Shown here piece after piece: positions 37,973 through 46,497 of a DNA stretch of 64,000 bases. The position numbers were made by a program, and so were the translations under genes. Every line of letters starts with the position of its first letter. Position 1 is the stretch's first letter. Under the pieces are notes generated by a model. That model saw only the letters and a list, made by a program, of their open reading frames with translations. It did no database searches and was not told the origin of the DNA. The stretch lies in the NCBI RefSeq assembly GCF_000744095.1, contig NZ_JQLI01000008.1, positions 1,922,001-1,986,000 on the forward strand. The letters run 5' to 3'. This DNA comes from Cupriavidus necator A5-1. GTDB lineage: Bacteria > Pseudomonadota > Gammaproteobacteria > Burkholderiales > Burkholderiaceae.

Positions 37973-38959
37973 ATGCAACGCCGCCACTTCCTCGCCCGCG
38001 CGAGCCTCGTCGCCGCCACCGCGGCCATGGGCCTTGCCGCCATGCCTGCCCAGGCCCAGGCCGACAAGTTCCCGCAGCGCCCGATCCGCCTGCTGATCGG
38101 CTACACCGCCGGCGGCTCCACCGATATCCCGTTCCGCGTGCTGGCCGACAACGCCTCCAAGATCCTCGGCCAGCCGGTGATCGTCGAGAACAAGCCCGGC
38201 GCCGGCGGCGTGCTGCCCGCGCAGATGATGCAGTCCACCGCACCGGACGGCTATACGCTGGCGCAGGTCGCGATGCCGGTCTACCGCCTGCCGTACACCA
38301 CCAAGATCAACTGGGACCCGGTCAAGGACCTGAGCTACATCATCAACCTGGCCGGCTACTCGTTCGGCCTGGTGGTGCCGGCCGATTCGCCGATCAAGAC
38401 CATGCAGGAGTACATCGCCTACGCCAAGGCCAACCCGGGCAAGCTCACCTACGGCTCGCCGGGCTCGATGACGACGCTGCACCTGACCATGGAAGAGCTG
38501 GCGCTGAAGCAGGGCGTGCAGTTCTCGCACATCCCTTACAAGGGCAACGCGGAGTCGATGCAGGCGCTGCTGGGCGGCCACGTGATGTCGGTGGCCGACA
38601 CGCCGGCGTGGGCGCCGTACGTGGAGCAGGGCAAGCTGCGCCTGCTGTCGACCTGGGGCGAGAAGCGCTCGGCGCGCTTCCCCAACGTGCCGACGCTGAA
38701 GGAACTGGGCATGGGCATCGTGCAGACCTCGCCGTTCGGCCTGGTGGCACCCAAGGGCACCGATCCCAAGATCGTGCAGAAGTTACATGACGCCTTCAAG
38801 AAGGCCATGGAGATGCCCAACTATCGCGAATCGCTGGCCAAGTTCGACATGGAGCCGTTCTACATGAACAGCCAGCAATACGCGCAGTTCGCGGCGGAAA
38901 CCGTCAAGAAGGAAAAGGCGATCATCGAGAAGCTGGGGCTGGCCAAGGCGCAGCAATAA
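37973..38959 (+). CDS. Tripartite tricarboxylate transporter substrate-binding protein (Bug/TctC family)
   Basis: A 328-residue periplasmic binding protein. The signal peptide starts MQRRHFLARASLVAA and ends near AMPAQAQA. Family motifs include PIRLLIGYTAGGSTDIPFRVLA, VENKPGAGG, TYGSPGSMTTLHL, and HIPYKGNAESMQALLGGHV. ATG 37973 has AAGGAGA upstream. No TctA or TctB membrane partner is nearby, which is usual for the many orphan Bug proteins of Burkholderiales; it may use a remote transporter or act as a sensor. Ligand unknown. Confidence 0.93.
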   Translation: MQRRHFLARASLVAATAAMGLAAMPAQAQADKFPQRPIRLLIGYTAGGSTDIPFRVLADNASKILGQPVIVENKPGAGGVLPAQMMQSTAPDGYTLAQVAMPVYRLPYTTKINWDPVKDLSYIINLAGYSFGLVVPADSPIKTMQEYIAYAKANPGKLTYGSPGSMTTLHLTMEELALKQGVQFSHIPYKGNAESMQALLGGHVMSVADTPAWAPYVEQGKLRLLSTWGEKRSARFPNVPTLKELGMGIVQTSPFGLVAPKGTDPKIVQKLHDAFKKAMEMPNYRESLAKFDMEPFYMNSQQYAQFAAETVKKEKAIIEKLGLAKAQQ

Positions 38960-38982
38960 GCCTGACGCCGCTTTCCTTCACC

Positions 38983-39026
38983 CAGGCCGCCGCGCCTGCC
39001 GGCCCCGCCGGCGGGCCGGCGGCCTG
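38983..39026 (+). other. Strong GC hairpin after the TctC-like gene
   Basis: CAGGCCGCCG pairs with CGGCGGCCTG over 10 bp, with a further GC-rich helix inside the loop. No U-run follows. It may stabilise or attenuate the transcript before the thioesterase gene. Confidence 0.4.
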
Positions 39027-39070
39027 ATTGCTTTGGCAAGCCAGGAACAACAGACAAGGAGACAACGCCA

Positions 39071-39508
39071 ATGGCCAAAGAGGAGTTCCGCCACAGCATG
39101 CCGCTGCGCGTGCGCTGGGCCGAAGTCGATCCGCAATCGATCGTCTTCAACGCGCACTACCTGACGTATTGTGATATCTGCGTGACCGAGTACTGGCGCG
39201 CGCTGGGGATCCGCTATCCCGAAGACGTGCTGCACGCGCATGGCGTGGATATCTTCGTGGTCAAGTCCACGCTGGAATACCACGCTTCGGCGCGGTTTGA
39301 CGACGTGCTGGATATCCGCGGCCGCATGGCGCGGCTGGGGCGGTCCAGCATGTTGTTCCGGGTGGAGATGTATCGCGGTGACGAACACCTGATTACCGGG
39401 GAGATCGTCTATGTGTGCGCGGATCCGGCGACGCAGAAGTCGGCGGCGATCCCGGGGCAGGTCAGGGAGATGATTGAAGGGTATGAGGTGGTGAAGCCGG
39501 CAGCGTGA
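39071..39508 (+). CDS. Acyl-CoA thioesterase, 4-hydroxybenzoyl-CoA/YbgC type
   Basis: A 145-residue hotdog protein with the family motif LRVRWAEVDPQSIVFNAHYLTYCD, in which the Asp is the likely catalytic residue. STLEYHASARFDDVLDIRG follows. It hydrolyses an acyl-CoA thioester. AAGGAGA lies 8-14 bases upstream of the ATG. It lies about 110 bases after the TctC-like gene and ends the short plus-strand run begun by the esterase. Confidence 0.92.
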   Translation: MAKEEFRHSMPLRVRWAEVDPQSIVFNAHYLTYCDICVTEYWRALGIRYPEDVLHAHGVDIFVVKSTLEYHASARFDDVLDIRGRMARLGRSSMLFRVEMYRGDEHLITGEIVYVCADPATQKSAAIPGQVREMIEGYEVVKPAA

Positions 39509-39627
39509 GGCAAGGCCTCACCGAATGAAGCCACCCACCTGCTGGTAGCGCGCCGCAGGATTCCAGGTGCAGTAAGAATTACTGCCCGTGTCCTGCATCA
39601 GCTGACGCGGCCGGTGACACAAAGATG

Positions 39628-39676
39628 TTGGTAAGTAGGGATCGCTTGCCTAGAATCGGTGTGAGCCAGTGCTCAC
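39628..39676 (+). promoter_or_regulatory. Promoter with transcription-start-proximal hairpin for the EF-hand gene
   Basis: TTGGTA (39628-39633), 17 bases, TAGAAT (39651-39656). A perfect inverted repeat GTGAGC-CAGT-GCTCAC (39661-39676) begins at about the predicted start point, 72 bases before the ATG. It could be an operator or a 5' mRNA stem. Confidence 0.55.
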
Positions 39677-39747
39677 AGAGGAGCTTTGTTGCCGAAGCAT
39701 TCTTTGCAAGAAGGCAATGTCGAATCACAAATCATGAGGAGACGGCA

Positions 39748-40116
39748 ATGACAGTGCGTAAGCTGCATGCAGTCGGCTTGACAGTGATGATGGCGCTCGC
39801 TTTTACCGGGGCGAGCGCCCAGCAGAAACCGGAATCAACAGCCCAACCAGGCGCAGAATCCACCCAGATTCCGCCAGCGCCATCGACTACCGCCGAAGTC
39901 AAGGCCAAAATCGCCGAGCGTTTCAAGACTGCCGATACCAACCACGACGGGAAGCTAAGCCGCGAAGAAGCCCAGGCAGGCGCGCCGGTCGTTTACCAGC
40001 ACTTTGACAAGATCGATGTCAAGAAGTCGGGTTACGTAACCGAACGTCAAATCGGTGCGTACTGGACCTCGAAGTCCAAGGCACAGCAACAGAAAGAGGA
40101 TCCCATCTGGAACTGA
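39748..40116 (+). CDS. Secreted EF-hand domain protein
   Basis: A 122-residue protein with a signal peptide (residues ~1-24, ending in GASAQQ) and a short Pro/Gln/Ser-rich linker. It has one canonical EF-hand loop, DTNHDGKLSREE (~residues 66-77), and a second degenerate one, DKIDVKKSGYVTERQI. It probably binds calcium in the periplasm. AGGAGAC precedes the ATG; the longer upstream frame has no signal peptide. Partner unknown. Confidence 0.85.
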   Translation: MTVRKLHAVGLTVMMALAFTGASAQQKPESTAQPGAESTQIPPAPSTTAEVKAKIAERFKTADTNHDGKLSREEAQAGAPVVYQHFDKIDVKKSGYVTERQIGAYWTSKSKAQQQKEDPIWN

Positions 40117-40138
40117 CGTCTGCGCCTCTGCTTGGTCC

Positions 40139-40170
40139 GATCCCCTCTCCCGCGCGCGGGAAAGGGGGCC
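40139..40170. repeat. Half copy of the dispersed repeat (R4)
   Basis: A single module: CCCCTCTCCCGCG faces CGCGGGAAAGGGG. It lies between the convergent EF-hand and denD genes. Its inverted partner module is missing. Confidence 0.6.
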
Positions 40171-40217
40171 GGCCTGCGGGCGATGCAGGCGTGTCGCAAT
40201 AAAGAAGCTGGCCTGGC

Positions 40218-41192
40218 TTACTTGCCCAGCCCGGCATCCTCCATATAAGCCCGAATCACCGCATCGAAGCTCGCATCGCTCTGGAACCCCAGCGACTGCG
40301 CCCGCTCCGCATTCCACGCCGCCGGCCACGTGCCGACGATCTTCTCGACACGTTCCTCACGCTCCCACGTGACGCGATCCGCCACCGCATCGCCTGCCAC
40401 GCGGCGCAGCGCATCGACCATGCCGGCTGCCGTCACCGACAACCCCGGCAGGTTGACCACGCGGCGATTGCCCAGACGCTCGCCCGCCAGCTCGATGCCA
40501 TTGACCAGCGCCGCCACCGCCGCACGCGGCGACAGCAGCCACAGCGGAGTATCCGGTGCCACCGGGCAGTTGGCAGCGACGCCTGACAGCGGCTCACGGA
40601 TGATGCCGCTGGCAAACGACGAAGCCGCCGCATTGGGCTTGCCCGGGCGCACGCTGATGGTCGGCAGGCGCAGCACGCGCCCGTCGACAAAGCCGCGACG
40701 GCTGTAGTCCGACAGCAGCAGTTCGCCGATGGCCTTCTGCACGCCGTAAGACGACTGCGGGTTCAGCGCGGTATCGTCCTGCACCACCGGCGGCAGCGCG
40801 CCGCCATAGACCGCAACCGAGCTGGTGAACAGCACGCGCGGCTGGTGGCCCAGTTCGCGGCAGGTTTCGAGCAGCGCGCGCGAGGCGTCCAGGTTGACGC
40901 GCATGCCCAGGTCGAAGTCCGCCTCGGCCTGGCCGCTGACCACGGCTGCCAGGTGGAACACGGCGCCGGTGTTGGTGTCGATGGCCTGGCGCAGCACGTC
41001 CGGGTCGGACAGGTCGCCCGTCACCACGCGCACGCGCGCATCGTCCAGCCCTTGCGGCGCCACCACGTCCAGCAGCGTCAGGCGGTCGATGGCGACGGGC
41101 TGGCCGTCCACGTTCAGGGTGCCGCGTTGCAGCAGCAGGCGGGCGAGTTGCAGGCCAAGGAAGCCGGCGCCGCCGGTAATCAGTACGTTCAT
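40218..41192 (-). CDS. denD: D-erythronate dehydrogenase (NAD-dependent epimerase fold)
   Basis: A 324-residue extended SDR. It has NAD-binding ITGGAGFLGLQLARLLLQ at the N-terminus, a VTGDLSDPDVLRQA segment and the catalytic Tyr-x3-Lys in SSYGVQKAIGE. DenD oxidises D-erythronate to 2-oxo-tetronate in the acid-sugar pathway described in Ralstonia eutropha. The assignment rests on the family plus neighbours OtnI, OtnC, OtnK and LtnD in one operon. It is the last gene of the operon, 37 bases after otnI. Confidence 0.9.
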   Translation of the reverse strand: MNVLITGGAGFLGLQLARLLLQRGTLNVDGQPVAIDRLTLLDVVAPQGLDDARVRVVTGDLSDPDVLRQAIDTNTGAVFHLAAVVSGQAEADFDLGMRVNLDASRALLETCRELGHQPRVLFTSSVAVYGGALPPVVQDDTALNPQSSYGVQKAIGELLLSDYSRRGFVDGRVLRLPTISVRPGKPNAAASSFASGIIREPLSGVAANCPVAPDTPLWLLSPRAAVAALVNGIELAGERLGNRRVVNLPGLSVTAAGMVDALRRVAGDAVADRVTWEREERVEKIVGTWPAAWNAERAQSLGFQSDASFDAVIRAYMEDAGLGK

Positions 41193-41229
41193 GGCAGGAG
41201 AGATTCGTTCTTTGGGTTTGCGCGAAGGA

Positions 41230-42012
41230 TCAGCGGCCGAGGTAAGGCTTGAGCCAGCCCAGGCCCGCGGAAGTGCCGGCGCGGGGGCGATATTCGCAGC
41301 CGATCCAGCCGTCGTAGCCGAGCCCGTCGATGACCTCGAACAGATAGGGGTAGTTCAGTTCGCCCAGGTCCGGCTCGTGGCGGTCGGGCACGCCGGCGAT
41401 CTGGATATGGCCGATGCCGGGCATGTCGCGCTTCAGTTTCATCGCGATATCGCCCTCGACGATCTGGCAGTGGTAGCAGTCGAACTGCACCTTCAGGTTG
41501 GCCGCGCCGATTTCCTTGCAGATTGCCTGCGCATCGTCCTGGCGGTTCAGGAAGTAGCCCGGCATGTCGCGCGTGTTGATCGGCTCAAGCACGATGGTGA
41601 TGCCCTGTGCGGCAGCGGCCTTGGCGGCGAAGGCGACGTTTTCCAGGTAGGCGGCGCGGTGGCGGGCGCGGTCGGCACCGGCCGGCACCAGTCCTGCCAT
41701 CACGTGCACGCGGTCATTGCCGATCACGCCGGCGTATTCCAGCGCGCGGCCGACGGCGTCGCGGAACTCCGCCTCGCGCCCCGGCAGTGCGGCCAGGCCG
41801 CGCTCACCGGCTGCCCAGTCGCCCGGCGGGGCGTTGAACAGCGCCTGCGTGAGACCGTTCGCGTCCAGGCGCGCGCGCAGCTCGGTGGCGGCGTGCTCGT
41901 ACGGGAACAGGTACTCCACCGCCTGGAAGCCGTCCGCCGCGGCTGCGGCGAAGCGGTCCAGGAAAGCGTGCTCGTTGTACATCATCGAGAGATTTGCGGC
42001 GAAGCGCGGCAT
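41230..42012 (-). CDS. otnI: 2-oxo-tetronate isomerase (hydroxypyruvate isomerase family)
   Basis: A 260-residue TIM-barrel sugar isomerase (AP endonuclease 2 family). The metal/catalytic Glu residues are in ITIVLEPINTRDMPGYF and in GWIGCEYRP, and His in GHIQIAGVPDRHEPDLGE. OtnI converts 2-oxo-tetronate to 3-oxo-tetronate, which links DenD to OtnK. Sequence alone would also fit hydroxypyruvate isomerase (Hyi); context decides. The gene is 68 bases after the transporter. Confidence 0.9.
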   Translation of the reverse strand: MPRFAANLSMMYNEHAFLDRFAAAAADGFQAVEYLFPYEHAATELRARLDANGLTQALFNAPPGDWAAGERGLAALPGREAEFRDAVGRALEYAGVIGNDRVHVMAGLVPAGADRARHRAAYLENVAFAAKAAAAQGITIVLEPINTRDMPGYFLNRQDDAQAICKEIGAANLKVQFDCYHCQIVEGDIAMKLKRDMPGIGHIQIAGVPDRHEPDLGELNYPYLFEVIDGLGYDGWIGCEYRPRAGTSAGLGWLKPYLGR

Positions 42013-42080
42013 GGGAACTCCAGAGCGAAAGCGTGAAAGCCGGCCCGGTCGAGGCTACGTCGAAAGCGGGCCAGCCAGGA

Positions 42081-43454
42081 TCAGCGGTTGACCAGTTTAG
42101 CCGGCGTGAGCCACACCAGCACGGCGCCGACGACCAGGATCGCGGACAGCACATACATGGGCAGCTGCGTGCTTTGCGTCATGTCCTTCAGCGTGCCAAC
42201 CATGTATGGCGACACGAAACCGGCCAGGTTGCCGACCGAATTCACCACGGCAATACCAGAAGCGGCGGCAATGCCCGAGAGGAACGAGGTTGGCAGCGAC
42301 CAGAACAGCGGCGCGCAGGTCAGCACCCCGGCAGCGGCCAGCGACAGCGCGGCGATGGCCACCGTTGTATTGTTGGTGAACGAGGCAGCAATGGCAAAGC
42401 CCACGGCACCCATCAGTGCCGGCACGATCAGGTGCCAGCGGCGCTCGCGGCGGGCATCGGCGCTGTGTCCGAGGATGTTCATCACGACTACCGCGCAGAT
42501 GAACGGGATGGCCGACAGCAGGCCGATGTTCAGGTTGCCCGTCACGCCGCTGGCCTTGACCAGCGTGGGCATCCAGAAGGTCAGCGCGTACTGGCCGGTA
42601 ACGAAGCAAAAGTAGATCAGGCACATCCACCACACGCGGCGGTCGGCGAACACCGCGCCCAGCGAGTGGCCGTGCGCCTTGCCGGCGGCGGTGGCGGCGT
42701 TATGGGCGCTGCGCTGGTCTTCCTCGATATTGCGCTTGAGCACGCGCTTTTCATCGGCGTCGAGCCACGGCGCCTTGTCGATGCCGTCGCGCAGCACGAA
42801 GACCGTCACCACGCCGATCACAAACGCGGGCAGCGCCTCCAGCAGGAACATCCATTGCCAGCCGCGCAGGTCGTGCACGCCGTTGAAGGCGTCCATGATC
42901 CAGCCCGACAGCGGGTTGCCGAACATGCCCGCGATGGGGATGCCCGACATGAACAGCGCGATCATCTTGCCGCGGCGGTTGGCCGGGAACCAGTAGGTCA
43001 GGTACAGGATCACGCCGGGATAGAAGCCCGCTTCGGCCAGGCCGAGCAGGAAACGCATCACATAGAACTGGGTCGGCGTCTTCACGAACAGGAACAGCGC
43101 CGAGATGATGCCCCATGTGATCATGATGCGCGCGATCCAGATGCGCGCGCCGATGCGGTGCATCAGCAGGTTGCTGGGCACCTCGAACAGGAAGTAGCCG
43201 ATAAAGAACAGGCCGGCGCCGAGGCCGAACACGGTCTCGGAGAAGGCCAGGTCCTGGCCCATCTGCAGCTTGGCGAAGCCGACGTTGACGCGGTCGAGGT
43301 AGGCGACCACGTAGCACAGCATCAGGAACGGCATGACGCGCCAGAACACCTTGCTGTAGGCGCGCTTTTCGATCTGGGCGTCGGTGTCGAGCCGGGCGTT
43401 GCCGCCCAGGGTGTCAAAGGCAGGCACGCTGGCCGCCGGTTGGTTTGGGTTCAC
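42081..43454 (-). CDS. MFS transporter (anion:cation symporter type), probable tetronate importer
   Basis: A 457-residue permease with 12 hydrophobic segments. The signature is FLMLCYVVAYLDRVNVGFAKLQM, with MRFLLGLAEAGFYPGVILYLTYWFP (loop and TM4/5) typical of the ACS family that carries galactonate, tartrate and similar acids. The start is taken as GTG 43454 (CGGAG 8 bases upstream), since the longer frame adds an arginine/proline-rich leader absent from the family. It lies between otnC and otnI, so threonate or erythronate are the likely substrates. Confidence 0.88.
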   Translation of the reverse strand: MNPNQPAASVPAFDTLGGNARLDTDAQIEKRAYSKVFWRVMPFLMLCYVVAYLDRVNVGFAKLQMGQDLAFSETVFGLGAGLFFIGYFLFEVPSNLLMHRIGARIWIARIMITWGIISALFLFVKTPTQFYVMRFLLGLAEAGFYPGVILYLTYWFPANRRGKMIALFMSGIPIAGMFGNPLSGWIMDAFNGVHDLRGWQWMFLLEALPAFVIGVVTVFVLRDGIDKAPWLDADEKRVLKRNIEEDQRSAHNAATAAGKAHGHSLGAVFADRRVWWMCLIYFCFVTGQYALTFWMPTLVKASGVTGNLNIGLLSAIPFICAVVVMNILGHSADARRERRWHLIVPALMGAVGFAIAASFTNNTTVAIAALSLAAAGVLTCAPLFWSLPTSFLSGIAAASGIAVVNSVGNLAGFVSPYMVGTLKDMTQSTQLPMYVLSAILVVGAVLVWLTPAKLVNR

Positions 43455-43585
43455 GGTGGTCTCCGGGGTAGGTGGTGGGTCTGGTCTAGTGCGGCGGCGC
43501 GCGGAATGCAGGCATGCGCGTCCCCCGCACGGTGGCCGCAAGGCAACCGCGCCGGGTGAAGCCGTCGTTTATCGGGGATGCGGTG

Positions 43586-44239
43586 TTACCAGCGCGCCTG
43601 GAAGGCGTCGCGCAACTCAGCCAGTGCGCCGTCGGGCAGCGCCGCGCGGGCGGCGAAGCCCGGCGTGTCTTTCATCATCATCCATAGCTTGGCGGTCTCC
43701 TCCAGTTCTTCCAGCGCGAACGCGGCGCGCGAGACGCTGGATTCCCACACCACCGGGCCGAGGCGCTCCAGCAGCACGCCGCGCACCTGCGCGGCCAGCG
43801 TGGCCACGCGCGCAGCGACCGCCGGATCGCCCGGTCGATGGTAGGGAATCAGCGGGATATGGCCGACCTTCATCACGTAGTACGGCGTGAGCGGCGGCAG
43901 TACGTCGTCCGGTTGCCAGACACCGGCCAGCGTCAGGGCCACGAGGTGCGTCGAGTGCGTATGCACCACGGCGTGCGCCCCGGGGTTGTTGTCGTAGATC
44001 GCGCGATGCAGCGTGAGCGTCTTGGAAGGCTTGTCGCCCGACACCCAACTCCCGTCGGTAGCCACCTTGGCGACCGCGGCCGGGTCCAGCATGCCCAGGC
44101 AGGCGTCGGTAGGCGTGATTAGCCAGCCGTCATCGAGCCGCGCGCTGATATTGCCGGCCGAGCCGACGGTATAGCCGCGCTGGTAGAGGCTGGCGCCGAT
44201 GCGGCAGATCTCTTCGCGCAGCTTGCTTTCGGTGCTCAT
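43586..44239 (-). CDS. otnC: 3-oxo-tetronate 4-phosphate decarboxylase (class II aldolase family)
   Basis: A 217-residue class II aldolase-fold enzyme. The metal-binding residues are in VGSAGNISARLDDGWLITPT, AVVHTHSTHLVALTLAG and PYYVMKVGHIPLIPYHRPGD. OtnC removes CO2 from 3-oxo-tetronate 4-phosphate to give dihydroxyacetone phosphate. Its ATG overlaps the otnK stop (TGATG), so translation is coupled with the kinase. The longer upstream frame is the otnK coding region and is not used. Confidence 0.92.
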   Translation of the reverse strand: MSTESKLREEICRIGASLYQRGYTVGSAGNISARLDDGWLITPTDACLGMLDPAAVAKVATDGSWVSGDKPSKTLTLHRAIYDNNPGAHAVVHTHSTHLVALTLAGVWQPDDVLPPLTPYYVMKVGHIPLIPYHRPGDPAVAARVATLAAQVRGVLLERLGPVVWESSVSRAAFALEELEETAKLWMMMKDTPGFAARAALPDGALAELRDAFQARW

Positions 44240-45537
44240 CAGTGGCCTCCGAGCTGGCGCAGGGCTTCGTCGAAGAAGTCCGGGCCGCCGAAGTTGCCCG
44301 ACTTGAGCGCCAGCGCCAGTGGCGTGGCACCAAGGGTGACCGTGGCCGGCACGCCCGGCGCGATCTGCGCGCCGATGCGCAGCGCGCGCACTCCCAGTGC
44401 CTGCACTACCGCGCCCGAGGTTTCGCCGCCGGCGACGACGAAGCGGCGCGTGCCGCGTGCCAGCAGCCCCGCGGCAACCGTGGCCAGGCACTGCTCGACC
44501 AGGTGGCCGGCGCGCTCCACGCCCAGCTCGGCCTGCACGGCCTTGACCTCGTCGGGGCTGGAGGTCGCGTAGATCAGCACCGGTTCGTCATGACTTTCGG
44601 CAAAGGCCAGCGCCGTGTCGGCCACGGCCGCGCCGCGCGCCAGCGCTAGTGGGTCGATGCGCAGCGCGGGGCGGCCTTGCTCCAGCCAGCGGGCCACCTG
44701 CCCGTTGGTCGCGCGCGAGGCGCTGCCGGCCAGCACCACGCCCGGGCCGTCGATGGCCGGGACCGAGGCCGCGTCGCCGCGCTGTGGCAGCAGGCCGGCG
44801 CGGCGGAAATTCTCGGGCAGTCCCAGCGCGATTCCGGAGCCGCCAGTAATCAGCGGCAGGTTGGCGCAGGCCTCGCCCAGCGTAAACAGGTCCGCGTCGG
44901 ACACCGCATCGGCAATCGCCATGCGCGCGCCGTCGGTGCGCAGCGCGGCGATGCGGTCAGCGGTCGCCTGCGCGCCGCGCGCTACGGCGTCGTAGCGCAG
45001 CAGGCCGACCTTGTTCTTGCTCTGGCGCTGCAGCACGCGCACCAGGTTGGCGTCGGTCATCGGCGTGAGCGGATGGTGCTCCATGCCCGATTCGTTCAGC
45101 AGCACATCGCCCACGAACAGGTGGCCGCGGAAGATGGTGCGGCCGTTCTCGGGGAAGGCCGGGCAGGCAATGGTGAAATCGCTGTCCAGCGCGGCCAGCA
45201 GCGCGTCGGCCACCGGGCCAATATTGCCGGCGTCGGTCGAATCGAAGGTCGAGCAGTACTTGAACACGAACTGGCGGCAGCCCTGCGCGCGCAGCCAGTG
45301 CAGCGCGGCCAGCGACTGGGCCACGGCCTCGACGGCGGGGATGGTGCGGGACTTCAGCGCAACCACCAGCGCATCGGCTTCGCCGATATCCTGCACCGCG
45401 CCCACGTCGGGCAGGCCGATGGTCTGCACGGTGCGCATGCCGTTGCGCACCAGCGTGTTGGCGAGGTCGGTGGCGCCGGTGAAATCGTCGGCGATGCAGC
45501 CCAGCAGCGGGCGATGGGCGAGGGTGCCTGCAGTCAT
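44239..45537 (-). CDS. otnK: 3-oxo-tetronate kinase (four-carbon acid sugar kinase family)
   Basis: A 432-residue DUF1537-type kinase. The N-terminal substrate domain begins PLLGCIADDFTGATDLANTLVRNGMRT. The middle has FKYCSTFDSTDAGNIGPV and CPAFPENGRTIF; the C-terminal nucleotide domain includes LVLAGSASRATNGQ and FVVAGGETSGAVVQALG. OtnK phosphorylates 3-oxo-tetronate at C4. It lies 14 bases after ltnD. This family was assigned its role by the genome-context and solute-binding work on acid sugars. Confidence 0.93.
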   Translation of the reverse strand: MTAGTLAHRPLLGCIADDFTGATDLANTLVRNGMRTVQTIGLPDVGAVQDIGEADALVVALKSRTIPAVEAVAQSLAALHWLRAQGCRQFVFKYCSTFDSTDAGNIGPVADALLAALDSDFTIACPAFPENGRTIFRGHLFVGDVLLNESGMEHHPLTPMTDANLVRVLQRQSKNKVGLLRYDAVARGAQATADRIAALRTDGARMAIADAVSDADLFTLGEACANLPLITGGSGIALGLPENFRRAGLLPQRGDAASVPAIDGPGVVLAGSASRATNGQVARWLEQGRPALRIDPLALARGAAVADTALAFAESHDEPVLIYATSSPDEVKAVQAELGVERAGHLVEQCLATVAAGLLARGTRRFVVAGGETSGAVVQALGVRALRIGAQIAPGVPATVTLGATPLALALKSGNFGGPDFFDEALRQLGGH

Positions 45538-45551
45538 CTGCGCTTCCCCTC

Positions 45552-46445
45552 TTAGTCGGCCTTGCCCGGCAGCTCGATGCCCGGGAAGATCTTGATCACG
45601 GCCGAGTCGTCCTCGCCGCCGTGGCCGGCGGTGGAAGCCATCATGAACATCTGGTGCGCCGCGGCCGACAGCGGCAGCGGGAATTTGCTGTTGCGCGCCG
45701 TGTCGAGCACCATGCCCAGGTCCTTGACGAAGATGTCAACCGCGGACAGCGGCGTGTAGTCGCCCTTCAGGATATGCGGCACGCGGTTCTCGAACATCCA
45801 CGAGTTGCCCGCGCTGTGCGTGATCACGTCATAGAGCGCATCCGGGTCCACGCCTTCGCGCAGGCCCAGCGCCATCGCCTCGGCGGCCGCGGCGATATGC
45901 ACGCCGGCCAGCAGCTGGTTGATGATCTTGACCTTGGAGCCCGCGCCGTGCGCGGCGCCCAGGCGGTACACCTTGCCGGCGATGGCGGCCAGCACGTCCT
46001 CGGCCAGCGAGTAGGCCTCGGCCGGGCCGGAGGTCATCATGGTCATTTCGCCGCTGGCGGCGCGGGCGGCGCCGCCGGAGACCGGCGCGTCCAGCATCAG
46101 CAGGCCTTGTTCGGCCAGGCGACGGCCCAGCGTCTCGGCAAAGCCCGGCGGCACCGTGGCGCTGGCGATCACCAGCGTGCCCGGCTTCATCGCGGCCGCG
46201 GCACCGTTGGCGCCGAACAGCACGGCCTCGGTCTGCTGCGCGTTGACGACCAGGGTCAGCACCACATCGCAACGGCCGCCCAGTTCGGCGGGCGTGGCGC
46301 ACGGCACGCCGCCGGCATCGGCAAAGCGCTGCAGCACTTCGGGCCGCAGGTCGCAGGCATGCACGTTGAAGCCGGCGCGCAGCAGCGACTGCGCGACACC
46401 GTAGCCCATGGCACCAAGGCCGATGACGCCGATATTCCTGGACAT
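45552..46445 (-). CDS. ltnD: L-threonate dehydrogenase (beta-hydroxyacid dehydrogenase family)
   Basis: A 297-residue NAD-dependent hydroxyacid dehydrogenase. It has the Rossmann motif IGVIGLGAMGYGVAQSLL, substrate loop DAPVSGGAARAASGEMTMM, and catalytic Lys in GSKVKIINQLLAGVHIAAAAEAM. LtnD oxidises L-threonate to 2-oxo-tetronate. It is the first structural gene, 52 bases after the regulator, with AGGAG before the ATG. Together with DenD it gives two entry points into one pathway. Confidence 0.92.
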   Translation of the reverse strand: MSRNIGVIGLGAMGYGVAQSLLRAGFNVHACDLRPEVLQRFADAGGVPCATPAELGGRCDVVLTLVVNAQQTEAVLFGANGAAAAMKPGTLVIASATVPPGFAETLGRRLAEQGLLMLDAPVSGGAARAASGEMTMMTSGPAEAYSLAEDVLAAIAGKVYRLGAAHGAGSKVKIINQLLAGVHIAAAAEAMALGLREGVDPDALYDVITHSAGNSWMFENRVPHILKGDYTPLSAVDIFVKDLGMVLDTARNSKFPLPLSAAAHQMFMMASTAGHGGEDDSAVIKIFPGIELPGKAD

Positions 46446-46497
46446 AAGGGGACTCCTGAATCAGATACGGGAAATGCGTTGGATGGTGTTGGCCGCG

